Shown here: positions 24,008-33,524 of the stretch, piece by piece | Layout: the number at the start of each line of letters is the position of its first letter | How positions within the stretch are numbered: position 1 is the stretch's first letter | Source: Candidimonas nitroreducens | Lineage (GTDB): Bacteria; Pseudomonadota; Gammaproteobacteria; Burkholderiales; Burkholderiaceae_B | DNA: 64,000 nucleotides | Direction of reading: 5' to 3' | Assembly (NCBI RefSeq): GCF_002209565.1 | Contig: NZ_NJIH01000008.1 | Location: 1-64,000, forward strand | Made by a program: the position numbers and the translations under genes | The notes under the pieces: model-generated | Told to the model about the DNA's origin: nothing | Databases searched by the model: none | What the model saw: the letters and a program-made list of their open reading frames with translations, nothing else

Positions 24008-26251
24008 ATGGGGCATTCGAAATATGCAGCGCACCTGATGGGCACGGCCTCGGTCGATCCGACCGGGGAGTTCGAGGCGGGCAGCTTTCATTCCTTCGAC
24101 CTGGTGTATACCGCCGGCTATTTCGGCATCGACGATACCGGCTCGCTCAAGATCGTGCATCGCTTCGCCAGCGACATGGGCCGCCCGCAATTCAGCGACC
24201 CCAAGGGCTGGAACTACACGACGGTGCGGGCCAGCAACGGCGCCGTCCTGGAAGTGGAATACGACGGCAAGCGCAATATACGCCCCTGGGACAAGACCTT
24301 GTTCATCAGGGTGGTGCGCGGCTTCCTGCGCGAAGGCGACCAAATCATCGTGCGCTTCGGCGACACCAGCCAGGGCTCGCCCGGCATGCGCGTGCAGACT
24401 TTCGTGGAGCCCACCTTCGAGTTCAAGGTGCTGGTCGATGCCTTCGCCACCTATCAGTACACCGAAATCGAGCATTCGCCCACGATCTCGGTGGTGGCCG
24501 GGCCGCCGGTCGCCTACAAGGCCGTGCTGCCTACGCTGCTGCGCCCGGGCGAAGCCTTCCGTTTTGGGTTCAAGGGCGAAGACAAATGGGGCAATCCCAG
24601 CCACCGGGTGGCGGGCGTTTTCGAGACGCGCAGCAGCCTGGCGGTGGACGGCCTGCCGGCCAGCTTCACCATGGCCGAGGGCGAGCACGCGCGGGTCTTC
24701 GAGGGTCTGAAGGCGGCCGCCGAAGGCGACCTGGAAATCCAGATACTGCAGCAGGGCCGCGTGGTGGCGCGCTCCAACCCCTGCCGCATACGCAATGTGC
24801 CGCTGCGCCATTTCTGGGCCGACCTGCACGGGCAGTCCGAAGAAACCATAGGCACCAACTCGGCGCGCGACCTGCTGGTCTTCGCGCGCGACCGGGCTTT
24901 CCTGGACGCCATGAGCCACCAGGGCAACGATTTCCAGATCACCACCGAATTCTGGCACGAACTCAACCGGCTGTGCGCCGAGTTCAACCGCGACCATGAA
25001 TTCATCATCTTTCCGGGCTTCGAGTGGTCGGGCAACACCGGGCTGGGGGGCGACCGCAACGTGCTGTATCTGCACGAAGGCCGGCCGATCCACCGCTCTT
25101 CGCATGCGCTGGTCGAGGACATGTCCGACCTGGACAGCGACGCCAACAGCGCCGACCAGCTTTTCGAAGCGCTGCGCGGCGAGGACGTAGTGGTGCTGGC
25201 GCACATCGGCGGCCGCTACGCCGACATCAGCATGTCGCACGACGCACAGCTCGAGCGTTCCGTAGAGATCCACTCCGATTGGGGCACCTTCGAGTGGCTG
25301 CTGGCCGACGCCTTCGAGCAGGGCTACCGCGTGGGCATCGTGGCCAACAGCGACGGCCACAAAGGGCGCCATGGCGCGAGCCATCCTGGCGCCTCGATGT
25401 TCGGCGCCTACGGCGGCCTGACCTGTCTGGTCGCCGCTGAACTGACCCGTGAATCGCTTGCCGAATCCTTGCGCCAGCGCCGCCATTACGCCACCACCGG
25501 CTGCCGCGCCTATCTGCAGGCCCACGCCGTCTTCGACCATGACGCGGCGCTGTATTCCGACGACCCCAATCTGGGATCGCCGGTGACGACTTCCGCGGTG
25601 CGGCGGGCCGACATGGGCGCGGTGCTCGAGTACGACGGCGACTACGTCACGCTGGAATTCGAGCTGGCCACCCAGGGCCCCATAGAAAACATCGAGGTGC
25701 GCAACCGCATGGACGTCGTCGAAGTGCTGCGCCCCTATGCCGAGCCCGACCTGGGCCGGCGCATCCGCATCATATGGGAAGGATCCGAATACCGGGGCCG
25801 GGGGCGCCAAACCATATGGGACGGCAGCGCGACCCTGGACGGCAATGCCTTCGAAGATCCGCAGCCCATCAACTTCTGGAACCTGGACAAGCGCCTGGTG
25901 CAGCCCGCGCCCGATCGCCTCGAATGGAAGTCGTTGACGACCGGCGGCTTCTCCGGCATCGACGTGCGCCTGGAGCAGGCCGACTCGGGCACGTTGCAGA
26001 TCGATACTGCCTTGATACGCCAGACGATACCGGTGGCCTCGATAGGGCTGGAGCCCCTGGCGTTCGAGAACGGCGGCATACAGAGGCGCCTGCAGGTCTT
26101 CCGCCTGCCCGATGACAACCCTTGCCGGATCATGCGGCACAGCGTGCGGGTGCCGCTGCACCGCAACGGCGACAACGCGATCTATCTGAGAGCGACGACC
26201 GAGGACGGCTTCTTCATTTATTCCAGCCCGGTCTATGTCGTGCGCAAATAG
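24008..26251 (+). CDS. DUF3604-like PHP-type metalloprotein
   Basis: A 747-residue cytoplasmic protein without a signal peptide. The N-terminal ~270 residues are beta-rich and unassigned. The centre has the metal-site pattern of PHP-type hydrolases: HFWADLHGQSEET, DAMSHQGNDF, IIFPGFEWSGNTGLGGDRN, VVLAHIGGRYADIS, EIHSDWGTFEW and GIVANSDGHKGRHG. The C-terminal ~250 residues are again beta-rich. The His/Asp/Glu set fits a multinuclear metal hydrolase; no substrate is established for the group. AAAGGAGTCGCAGG precedes the ATG. It is linked to a GntR regulator and a Bug receptor, which suggests use of an imported organic anion. Confidence 0.75.
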   Translation: MGHSKYAAHLMGTASVDPTGEFEAGSFHSFDLVYTAGYFGIDDTGSLKIVHRFASDMGRPQFSDPKGWNYTTVRASNGAVLEVEYDGKRNIRPWDKTLFIRVVRGFLREGDQIIVRFGDTSQGSPGMRVQTFVEPTFEFKVLVDAFATYQYTEIEHSPTISVVAGPPVAYKAVLPTLLRPGEAFRFGFKGEDKWGNPSHRVAGVFETRSSLAVDGLPASFTMAEGEHARVFEGLKAAAEGDLEIQILQQGRVVARSNPCRIRNVPLRHFWADLHGQSEETIGTNSARDLLVFARDRAFLDAMSHQGNDFQITTEFWHELNRLCAEFNRDHEFIIFPGFEWSGNTGLGGDRNVLYLHEGRPIHRSSHALVEDMSDLDSDANSADQLFEALRGEDVVVLAHIGGRYADISMSHDAQLERSVEIHSDWGTFEWLLADAFEQGYRVGIVANSDGHKGRHGASHPGASMFGAYGGLTCLVAAELTRESLAESLRQRRHYATTGCRAYLQAHAVFDHDAALYSDDPNLGSPVTTSAVRRADMGAVLEYDGDYVTLEFELATQGPIENIEVRNRMDVVEVLRPYAEPDLGRRIRIIWEGSEYRGRGRQTIWDGSATLDGNAFEDPQPINFWNLDKRLVQPAPDRLEWKSLTTGGFSGIDVRLEQADSGTLQIDTALIRQTIPVASIGLEPLAFENGGIQRRLQVFRLPDDNPCRIMRHSVRVPLHRNGDNAIYLRATTEDGFFIYSSPVYVVRK

Positions 26252-26377
26252 GCGGTACCAGGCCGCGCACGGCGTGCCCGGCTGATTGCAACAAGCATAA
26301 GAAGAAGCAGTACAGGAACCTTGCCGCGACTAATCGGGGCCGGGTGGATCTGTGTCAAGAAGACAAGGAGACAAGCA

Positions 26378-27340
26378 ATGAAAAAGTATCTCGCGCTGGC
26401 GGGTGTGGCCTTGGGTTTGCTGTGCACCGGGGCACAGGCCGATACGTGGCCGGGCAAGCAGCCGGTATCGATGATCGTGGGCTTTTCCCCCGGCGGCTCG
26501 ACCGACATCGTCGCCCGGCTGGTGGCGGATCGCCTCAGCAAGAAGCTGGACGATACCTTCGTGGTAGAGAATCGCCCGGGCGCCAACGGCGATCTGGCCG
26601 CCGTGGCCGTGAAGAAGGCCAGGCCCAATGGCTATACGCTGCTGGTGGCGCCAGACGCCATTGTCACATCGCCGGCGGTGCGCACGACGGGATACGATCC
26701 GGTCGCCGACTTCGAGCCCATCGCGATGCTTTCGCGAGGCCCGCTGGTACTGGTTCTGAACCCCAACACTCAGGCGAGCAGCGTGGCCCAGCTCGTCGGC
26801 TTGCTGAAATCCCACCCCGGCAAGTATTCCTTCGGTTCGTCGGGGGTGGGCAACAACCAGCATTTTGCCGGCGAAAAATTCAAGGCCATGACGGGCGTGT
26901 CCATCACCCACATTCCATACAAGGGAGGCGGCCAGGCCATAGCCGATCTGGTGGCGGGGCAGATACCCATGGCGTTTCTTGGAACCGGGCCGGTGATGCC
27001 GCAATTGCGGGCGGGGAAATTGAAGGTGCTGGCGGTCACGACCATCAAGCGCTTTCCGGGCCTGCCCGAGGTGCCCACTTTGGACGAGTCCGGCTTGAAG
27101 GGCTTCGACATGTCGCAATGGATCGCGCTCATGGCGCCCAAGGGTACGCCCCCCGAAGTGATCAGGAAGCTGAACGCGGCTCTGGACGGGGTGCTGGCGG
27201 ATGCCACGATCAAAGAGCGCTTCCTGGAGTCTGGCATGGAAACCCAGCACATGAGCCCCGCCGAGGTCACTGCCCAGATCAAGAAAGACCTGGCCGCATA
27301 CCGCCATCTGGCCGACACACTGCATATGCGGACGGAGTAG
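26378..27340 (+). CDS. Bug/TctC-family solute receptor
   Basis: A 320-residue receptor with a clean signal peptide (MKKYLALAGVALGLLCTGAQA) and mature start DTWPGKQPVSMIVGFSPGGS. Family motifs are TDIVARLVADRL, VVENRPGANGDLAA and VSITHIPYKGGGQAIADLVA. The ATG at 26378 is preceded by AAGGAG at a good distance. It follows the DUF3604 gene by 126 bases. It is not especially close to the tandem pair at 9.8-12 kb. No membrane components are nearby. Confidence 0.9.
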   Translation: MKKYLALAGVALGLLCTGAQADTWPGKQPVSMIVGFSPGGSTDIVARLVADRLSKKLDDTFVVENRPGANGDLAAVAVKKARPNGYTLLVAPDAIVTSPAVRTTGYDPVADFEPIAMLSRGPLVLVLNPNTQASSVAQLVGLLKSHPGKYSFGSSGVGNNQHFAGEKFKAMTGVSITHIPYKGGGQAIADLVAGQIPMAFLGTGPVMPQLRAGKLKVLAVTTIKRFPGLPEVPTLDESGLKGFDMSQWIALMAPKGTPPEVIRKLNAALDGVLADATIKERFLESGMETQHMSPAEVTAQIKKDLAAYRHLADTLHMRTE

Positions 27341-27574
27341 GCGCAGGCTTTTGCCCGCTTTGCGCCGCGCCGCCGCGGCGATCGTAGGGGCGGGCGCGCC
27401 GGCGGCAAGCGCAGTCGGGCGGCGGGCTTGCGCGGCTATGGCGGGTATAAGATATAAGGGATGGAATCAAGCAGGCCCGGGGCCCGGAAGCGCGCCGCGG
27501 GCCGCGCAATACGCAGCGGAGCGCGGCCCGGCATGCGTTGGCCGGCGCCTTTGGCCGCCAGGGAATCAATCGCC

Positions 27575-28786
27575 ATGCATCCACCTTTTCTCGACCATGT
27601 ACAGGCGCAGCTGCAGCAGCTGCGCGACGACGGCTTCTACAAGCCCGAGCGCGTCATCGATGGGCCGCAAGCGGCCCAGGTAACGCTGGCCGACGGCACG
27701 CGGCTGCTGAATTTCTGCGCCAACAACTACCTGGGCCTGGCCGACGATGCGCGGCTCGTCGAGGCGGCCCGGCAGGGCCAGGAAAGCGCCGGCTACGGGC
27801 TGGCCTCGGTGCGCTTCATCTGCGGCACGCAAACCGGGCACAAGCGCCTGGAGCGCGAACTGGCCGACTTTCTCGGCATGGGCGACGCCATCCTGTATTC
27901 GAGCTGCTTCGATGCCAACGGCGGCCTGTTCGAGGCGCTGCTGGACGAGCGCGACGCGATCGTCAGCGACGCCCTGAACCACGCCAGCATCATCGACGGC
28001 GTCAGGTTGTGCAAGGCGCAGCGCTATCGCTATGCCAACAACGATATGGCCGACCTCGAGGCGCAACTGCGGGCGGCCGACGCCGCGGGTGCCCGCTACA
28101 AGCTGATCGCCACCGACGGCGTGTTCTCGATGGACGGCATCGTCGCCGACCTGAAGTCCATCTGCGACCTGGCCGACAAGTACGATGCCCTGGTCATGGT
28201 GGACGATTCCCACGCCGTGGGCTTCATGGGCGAGCACGGCTGCGGCACGCCGGAACACTGCGGCGTGCAGGGCCGCGTGCATATTCTTACCGGCACGCTG
28301 GGCAAGGCGCTGGGCGGGGCCTCGGGCGGCTACGTGGCCGCGCATGCTTCAGTGGTCGAGCTGCTGCGCCAGCGTTCGCGGCCGTACCTGTTTTCCAATA
28401 CGCTGGCGCCGGGCATCGTGGCAGCCTCGCTGCGGGTGCTGGAACTGCTGCGCGGCGCCGAAGGCGCGGGCCTGCGCCGCCGGCTGCATGCCAACGGCCG
28501 GCGCTTCCGCCAGGCCATGCAGCAGCTCGGCTTCGATCTGGTGCCGGGCAGCCACCCCATCGTGCCGGTCATGTTCGGCGACGCCCGCAAGGCGGCCGGC
28601 ATGGCCGAGGAACTGCTGCGCGAGGGCGTGTACGTGACCGCCTTTTCGTATCCCGTGGTGCCGCGCGGGCGGGCGCGCATCCGCACCCAGATGAGCGCCG
28701 CCCACACCGACGAGCAGATCGACCGGGCGGTGGCGGCCTTCGGGCGCGCCGGCCGCAGGCTCGGTGTGCTCGGCACTGGTTCCTGA
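27575..28786 (+). CDS. kbl: Glycine C-acetyltransferase (2-amino-3-ketobutyrate CoA ligase)
   Basis: A 403-residue PLP enzyme of the alpha-oxoamine synthase family, close to the usual ~398. Motifs: [42 protein letters not shown] and the PLP lysine in [16 protein letters not shown]. It converts 2-amino-3-oxobutyrate and CoA to glycine and acetyl-CoA. It lies directly before tdh, so the pair degrades threonine. The ATG at 27575 matches the family start; the frame extends upstream without homology. Confidence 0.93.
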   Translation: MHPPFLDHVQAQLQQLRDDGFYKPERVIDGPQAAQVTLADGTRLLNFCANNYLGLADDARLVEAARQGQESAGYGLASVRFICGTQTGHKRLERELADFLGMGDAILYSSCFDANGGLFEALLDERDAIVSDALNHASIIDGVRLCKAQRYRYANNDMADLEAQLRAADAAGARYKLIATDGVFSMDGIVADLKSICDLADKYDALVMVDDSHAVGFMGEHGCGTPEHCGVQGRVHILTGTLGKALGGASGGYVAAHASVVELLRQRSRPYLFSNTLAPGIVAASLRVLELLRGAEGAGLRRRLHANGRRFRQAMQQLGFDLVPGSHPIVPVMFGDARKAAGMAEELLREGVYVTAFSYPVVPRGRARIRTQMSAAHTDEQIDRAVAAFGRAGRRLGVLGTGS

Positions 28787-28898
28787 CCATGGGCTCGGGC
28801 GATGCCTGGGCCAAGCAGCGCCGCCCGTGGTCTGAATGGTGGCGCCGCGGTTCCGTCCGGAAGGCCGGCTTCTTCAATTTTCTCTCCAGGAGCGCGAC

Positions 28899-30038
28899 AT
28901 GCGGGCTCTGGCAAAACTGCAGGCGGGCGTCGGTTTGACGCTTACTCAGGTCGACCGCCCGGCGGTTGGCCACAACGACGTGCTGATCCGCATACGCAAG
29001 ACGGCGATCTGCGGCACCGATGTGCACATCTGGAAATGGGACGAATGGGCCAGCCGCACCATCCCGGTGCCCATGCACGTGGGCCACGAATACGTGGGCG
29101 AGATCGTCGAAATCGGCCAGGAGGTAAGCGGCTTCGCCATCGGCGACCGGGTCTCGGGCGAAGGCCACATCACCTGCGGATACTGCCGCAACTGCCGCGC
29201 CGGCCGGCGCCACCTGTGCCGCAACACGCGCGGCGTGGGCGTGGATCGACCGGGCGCCTTCGCCGAATACCTGGCGCTGCCCGCCGTCAACGCCTTCAAG
29301 ATTCCCGACGACGTGTCCGACGATCTGGCGGCGATTTTCGACCCTTACGGCAACGCCACGCACACCGCGCTGGCCTTCGACCTGGTGGGCGAGGACGTGC
29401 TCATTACCGGCGCCGGCCCCATAGGCGCCATGGCGGCGGCCATTGCCCGCCACGTCGGGGCGCGCAATGTGGTGATCACCGACGTGAACGATTACCGGCT
29501 GGATCTGGCCCGGCGGCTGGGCGCAACCCGCGCGGTCAACGTCACGCGCGAATCGCTGCCCGACGTCATGCGCGAACTGCGCATGGCCGAAGGCTTCGAC
29601 GTGGGGCTCGAGATGTCCGGCGTGCCCAGCGCCTTCGTTTCGATGCTCGAGCAGATGAACCATGGAGGACGCATCGCCATGCTGGGCATTCCGCCGGCGG
29701 GCTTCGGCATAGATTGGACCAAGGTGATCTTCAAGGGCCTGGAGATCAAGGGCATTTATGGGCGCGAGATGTTCGAGACCTGGTACAAGATGGTGGCCAT
29801 GCTGCAAAGCGGCCTGGACCTCTCGCCCATCATTACCCATCATTACGCGGCCGACGATTATCGGGCCGGCTTCGAGGCCATGCTGTCGGGGCAGAGCGGC
29901 AAGGTGATCCTCGACTGGACGCCGCGGGAGTCCGCATCGGGCCGGGGGCCCGGGGCCGCGCGGGCTTCGGCGCCGGTGCCCGGTTCCTCGCCGGCAGCGG
30001 GCCCCGGCACGGCCAGCCGGGCGCGGGCGCAGACATAG
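28899..30038 (+). CDS. tdh: L-threonine 3-dehydrogenase with a C-terminal extension
   Basis: A 379-residue zinc-dependent medium-chain dehydrogenase. The catalytic zinc site is in [15 protein letters not shown] and HVGHEYVG; the structural zinc cysteines are in [15 protein letters not shown]; the Rossmann motif is [11 protein letters not shown]. It oxidises threonine to 2-amino-3-oxobutyrate, the substrate of Kbl. The family ends near GKVILDW (about residue 344); here about 34 more residues rich in Ala, Pro, Gly and Ser follow ([17 protein letters not shown]). CAGGAG precedes the ATG. Confidence 0.92.
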   Translation: MRALAKLQAGVGLTLTQVDRPAVGHNDVLIRIRKTAICGTDVHIWKWDEWASRTIPVPMHVGHEYVGEIVEIGQEVSGFAIGDRVSGEGHITCGYCRNCRAGRRHLCRNTRGVGVDRPGAFAEYLALPAVNAFKIPDDVSDDLAAIFDPYGNATHTALAFDLVGEDVLITGAGPIGAMAAAIARHVGARNVVITDVNDYRLDLARRLGATRAVNVTRESLPDVMRELRMAEGFDVGLEMSGVPSAFVSMLEQMNHGGRIAMLGIPPAGFGIDWTKVIFKGLEIKGIYGREMFETWYKMVAMLQSGLDLSPIITHHYAADDYRAGFEAMLSGQSGKVILDWTPRESASGRGPGAARASAPVPGSSPAAGPGTASRARAQT

Positions 30039-30040
30039 CC

Positions 30041-30982
30041 GTGGCCGTCTTGCATCATCGGGACGGCTCGATTGCGCCGCTGCCCATGCGCGGCGGCGTG
30101 GCGCCCAGCCGCGTATTCCTGCCCCCGGGGCCGTGGGCCGGCCTGCTGGAATTCATGCTGCGGCGCTTCCCCTATGTAGCGCCGGAGGTGCTGCGCGCGC
30201 GCCTGGAGCGCGGCGAGATCGTCGATGGCGCCGGGGTGCCGCAGGCGGCCGACGCGCCGTATATTCCGGGGCGCTGGCTGTGGTACTACCGGGAAGTGCC
30301 CGACGAGGAGCCGCTGCCGTTCGAGCTGCCCATACTGTATCGCGACGAGCGCCTGCTGGTGGTGGACAAGCCGCATTTCATGGCCAGCACGCCCGGCGGC
30401 CGCTACCTGCGCGAGACGGCGCTGTCGCGCTTGCGCGCCGCGCTGGACATGCCGCAGCTCAGCCCGCTGCACCGCCTGGATCGCGATACCGCCGGCGTGA
30501 TGCTGTTCTGCGCCGACCCGGCCAGCCGCGGCCGCTACCAGACGCTGTTCCAGTCCCGCTTGGTGCTGAAGGAATACGAGGCCATCGCCCCGCTGCGCGC
30601 AGGGCTCGAGCTGCCCTGCGTGCGCCGCAGCCGCATCCAGCGGATACCCGAGCGCTTCGACATGCGCGAGGTGCCCGGCGAGCCCAATAGCGAAACCCGC
30701 ATCGAACTGGTCGAGCGGCACGGTGCGCTGGGGCGCTACCGCCTGCGTCCCGCCTCGGGCCGCAAGCATCAGCTGCGCGTGCACATGAGCGCGCTGGGCA
30801 TACCTATCTGCAACGACCCCTGCTATCCGGCGCCGCGCGCCCATCCGCCGTACGACGATTATTCCCGGCCGCTGCTGTTGCTGGCCCGTGCCATAGAATT
30901 CGTCGATCCGTACAGCGCCCGCACGCGCCGCTACGAGACGCGCCGCCGGCTCGACTTGTCGGGGCCAGGATCGGCCGCGTAA
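30041..30982 (+). CDS. RluA-family pseudouridine synthase
   Basis: A 313-residue rRNA/tRNA pseudouridine synthase. The catalytic Asp is in SPLHRLDRDTAGVMLFC; the second motif ILYRDERLLVVDKPHFM and the C-terminal RLRPASGRKHQLRVHMSALG are standard. It lacks an obvious S4 domain at the N-terminus. The GTG at 30041 begins two bases after the tdh stop; no ATG is available before the conserved part. The substrate position cannot be read from sequence. Confidence 0.88.
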   Translation: MAVLHHRDGSIAPLPMRGGVAPSRVFLPPGPWAGLLEFMLRRFPYVAPEVLRARLERGEIVDGAGVPQAADAPYIPGRWLWYYREVPDEEPLPFELPILYRDERLLVVDKPHFMASTPGGRYLRETALSRLRAALDMPQLSPLHRLDRDTAGVMLFCADPASRGRYQTLFQSRLVLKEYEAIAPLRAGLELPCVRRSRIQRIPERFDMREVPGEPNSETRIELVERHGALGRYRLRPASGRKHQLRVHMSALGIPICNDPCYPAPRAHPPYDDYSRPLLLLARAIEFVDPYSARTRRYETRRRLDLSGPGSAA

Positions 30983-30999
30983 GCCGCCTTGCGCATGCC

Positions 31000-31017
31000 G
31001 CGCCCATGCATGGGCGC
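31000..31017. terminator. Hairpin after the pseudouridine synthase gene
   Basis: GCGCCCATGCATGGGCGC is a perfect 18-base palindrome 17 bases after the stop, flanked by further pairing CATGC/GCATG. No T run follows, so termination strength is uncertain. Confidence 0.45.
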
Positions 31018-31026
31018 AGCATGCCG

Positions 31027-31290
31027 TCAGAGCCGTCCGGGCTCTTTCTTGATCTGATCGTAAAGAACCTTGGCCGTAGGTGACAAAGGGTGGTTCTTGC
31101 GGCGCAACAGCCTCAAGGTGCGGGAGACTTCGGGCTCGATCAGCGGGATGCCGCGCAGCGTCGAATGCCTTTTGCGCGGCAATGCCAGCCGGGGTACGGC
31201 GGCCACCCCAAGGCCGGCCTCTTGGATGTCTCGGACAGCGTCGTGCCCAAGCCGGTACTGGTGATCCCGGGCGGAGGCGGCTCGTCCATC
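31027..31290 (-). pseudogene. LysR-family regulator remnant, C-terminal part
   Basis: On the minus strand the last ~70 codons read AVRDIQEAGLGVAAVPRLAL ... GIPLIEPEVSRTLRLLRRKN ... HPLSPTAKVLYDQIKK and end at 31027. This is the C-terminus of a LysR effector-binding domain. There is no helix-turn-helix anywhere upstream, and the preceding frame is not recognisable. A fragment in another frame around 31310-31400 (SGRTRLAATPMAPV) may be an earlier part of the same domain, which would mean a frameshift. The rest of 31290-31667 shows no gene. Confidence 0.6.
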
Positions 31291-31667
31291 TGCTCGCGCT
31301 ACTTCACGCCGCAGCGCTGCCACCGCGCCACGCAGTGACTGGCGCCATAGGCGTGGCCGCCAGCCTCGTCCTGCCGGACACCGTGTCATCGGCGTTTCGC
31401 GGCGATGCCGCCTTTTCCCGCGGTGTCGTGTCGGTGCTCCATCCGGCGGGGCGCATCGGGATATCGATCGAACTTTGCAGCCGTGGCGGCAGGCCGGGAG
31501 TCGCCAGGGCGGGCGTGGTGCGCACCGCCAGAAAAATCATGCAGGGAACGGTGTGCGTACCGGCCGCCTGCCCGGCAAGCCGCTCCGGAAGCGGTGGAAG
31601 ATGAAGCCCGCCATGGGGCGCCGCCGGCCTTGATTTGTACGTCTTTGCCCGCGGCGCCCCGGGTTTT

Positions 31668-32957
31668 TCAGGGATACAGCCCGCGCACTTCGCGAGCCTC
31701 CAGGATGCGCGAGCAGGCCACGATGTAGGCGGCGGTGCGCATGCTGACGCCGTGTTCGCGGGCCACCGCGGAAATCGAGGTGTAGGCCGCGCGCATCATG
31801 GCTTCCAGCCTGTGGTTGATTTCGGTTTCAGTCCAGAAGAAGCTGGAGAAGTCCTGCACCCATTCGAAATAGCTGACCGTGACGCCGCCGGCATTGGCGA
31901 CGACGTCGGGCACGATGATCGTGCCCTTGGAGGCCAGAATGTCGTCGGCCTCGGGCGTGGTGGGGCCGTTGGCGCCTTCCACCACGATGGCTGCGCGGAT
32001 CAGGTCGGCGTTGTGGCGGGTGATCTGGCCTTCGAGTGCGGCCGGGATCAGGATCTCGGTTTCCAGCCCCCAGAATTCTTCGGCCGTGAGGCTTTCGCTG
32101 TCGGGGGCGCCGGCCACTCCGCCGTTCTTTTCGACGTGGTCGAGCAGGGCCAGCACGTTCAGCCCCTTGGCGTTGTGTACGCAGCCGGTATGGTCTTGCA
32201 CGGCAATGACATGGGCGCCGAGCTGGTAGAACAGGCGCGCCGCCGTGCCGCCCACGTTGCCGAAGCCTTGCACGATCACGCGCGCGCCCTGCAGGGTGAC
32301 GCCGCGTTCGCGCGCCGCTTCGCAGCCCACGACGAAAACGCCGCGGCCGGTGGCTTCGACCCGCCCCAGGCTGCCGCCCAGCGAGACCGGCTTGCCGGTG
32401 ACGACGCCGGTGGCGGTAGCCCCTTCGTTCATGGAATAGGTGTCCATCATCCAGGCCATGGTCTGGGCGTTGGTGTTGACGTCGGGCGCCGGGATGTCTT
32501 TGTTGGGGCCGATGATGATGCCGATCTCGCTGGTGTAGCGGCGCGTGATTTTTTCCAGCTCGGCTGTCGAGAACTTGCGTGGATCGATGCGGATGCCGCC
32601 TTTGGCGCCGCCGAAGGGCAGGTTGACCGCCGCATTCTTGACCGACATCCAGGCGGCCAGCGCCATGACCTCGGACAGTGTGACGTCTTGGTGGAAGCGC
32701 ACGCCGCCCTTGCCGGGGCCGCGCGATATGTTGTGCTGCACGCGGTAGCCCTCGAAGTGGGCCACCGTGCCGTCGTCCAGCTCTACCGGCACATCGACGA
32801 TCATGGCGCGTTTGGGGCGTTTGAGCGTTTCGACCCATTTGCCCAGGCGCCCCAGATAGGGCGCGACCCTGTCCACTTGTTCGAGATAGATGCCCCAGGG
32901 CCCGAGGTTGGCGGGATCCAGGTAGGAAGGAAGGGCATGCGGCATGGGTGTGGACAT
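31668..32957 (-). CDS. gdhA: Glutamate dehydrogenase
   Basis: A 429-residue hexameric-type Glu/Leu/Phe/Val dehydrogenase. The catalytic Lys motif is [17 protein letters not shown], the dinucleotide motif [20 protein letters not shown], and [17 protein letters not shown] is conserved. It interconverts glutamate and 2-oxoglutarate plus ammonia; length and sequence fit the NAD-linked catabolic type of betaproteobacteria. It is a single-gene unit; the upstream gap to cysH is 567 bases. Confidence 0.93.
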   Translation of the reverse strand: MSTPMPHALPSYLDPANLGPWGIYLEQVDRVAPYLGRLGKWVETLKRPKRAMIVDVPVELDDGTVAHFEGYRVQHNISRGPGKGGVRFHQDVTLSEVMALAAWMSVKNAAVNLPFGGAKGGIRIDPRKFSTAELEKITRRYTSEIGIIIGPNKDIPAPDVNTNAQTMAWMMDTYSMNEGATATGVVTGKPVSLGGSLGRVEATGRGVFVVGCEAARERGVTLQGARVIVQGFGNVGGTAARLFYQLGAHVIAVQDHTGCVHNAKGLNVLALLDHVEKNGGVAGAPDSESLTAEEFWGLETEILIPAALEGQITRHNADLIRAAIVVEGANGPTTPEADDILASKGTIIVPDVVANAGGVTVSYFEWVQDFSSFFWTETEINHRLEAMMRAAYTSISAVAREHGVSMRTAAYIVACSRILEAREVRGLYP

Positions 32958-33147
32958 TTGAGCGGCCTTTGCTTGGGAGGGGAGGGGGATGACTTTATAA
33001 GCTGGGCGTATCGGCGGTGTTTAAAGCGCGAGCGGCGTGGATCGGCGGCTGTTGCGCGGTCGGGAGCAGGCGCGGCTATCACGCCGTTGGCGCCTGGGAT
33101 TGCGGCCGGAACAGCCGGGCTGCAAGGGTAATTATATTGCTGCTATA

Positions 33148-33197
33148 TTAATACGTCCCTATTTTGTTAATATATTAATTAAATAGGGACGTATTAA
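33148..33197. promoter_or_regulatory. 50-base AT-rich palindrome
   Basis: Bases 33148-33164 (TTAATACGTCCCTATTT) pair perfectly with 33181-33197. Inside, TTAATATATTAA (33167-33178) is itself a perfect palindrome, so 23 of 25 half-site positions match. It stands in GC-rich DNA 190 bases before gdhA and 327 before cysH. A large operator, or a relic of a small mobile element, are both possible. Confidence 0.7.
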
Positions 33198-33384
33198 ATA
33201 GGCATGATGCGGCCCCATGTGTTGCGGCGATACCCCGCCGATACCCATGGGCGCCAGGGCCGCCGGCCCCTGATGGCCCATGCGCGCAATCCAGCGGCGC
33301 GCCAGTCCGGCATATCCGCAAAGAGGCGGCCGCAACAGAAATCGGAACGGGGCCTCTCACCTGCGCGCTATGAGCTTATGTGCG

Positions 33385-33431
33385 GCGGGATTAATGTCCC
33401 GCACCCATAAACAGCTAACGAATAATTCGTT
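33385..33431. promoter_or_regulatory. Two dyads upstream of cysH
   Basis: GCGGGA, six bases, TCCCGC (33385-33402) is followed by AACGAATAATTCGTT (33417-33431), a perfect palindrome with 7-base arms. They lie 94 to 140 bases before the cysH GTG, where a CysB-type activator would bind. The link to CysB is inferred. Confidence 0.5.
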
Positions 33432-33524
33432 CCTTTGTGTGTGCGCAGCGCCCACACTTGAGTTCCCCCAATTCCGCCCCGAAGCCGGCAAGCCCGCGGC
33501 CTCGGGGCCAGGCACCAGACACTC

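Larger units (their letters stand above)
32958..33524. other. Divergent region between gdhA and cysH
   Basis: No gene is supported in these 567 bases. It contains an AT-rich island with a 50-base palindrome (33148-33197) and two smaller dyads (33385-33402 and 33417-33431) close to cysH. Confidence 0.65.

Noticed and set aside
23921-26161. A 746-codon open frame on the minus strand opposite the DUF3604 gene
   Set aside because: It is opposite a well-supported gene, shows no family motif, and long antisense frames are normal in GC-rich DNA with this codon use.
27461-27574. N-terminal extension of Kbl to 27461
   Set aside because: The family begins at the MHPPFLDHV position and the upstream residues are unrelated.
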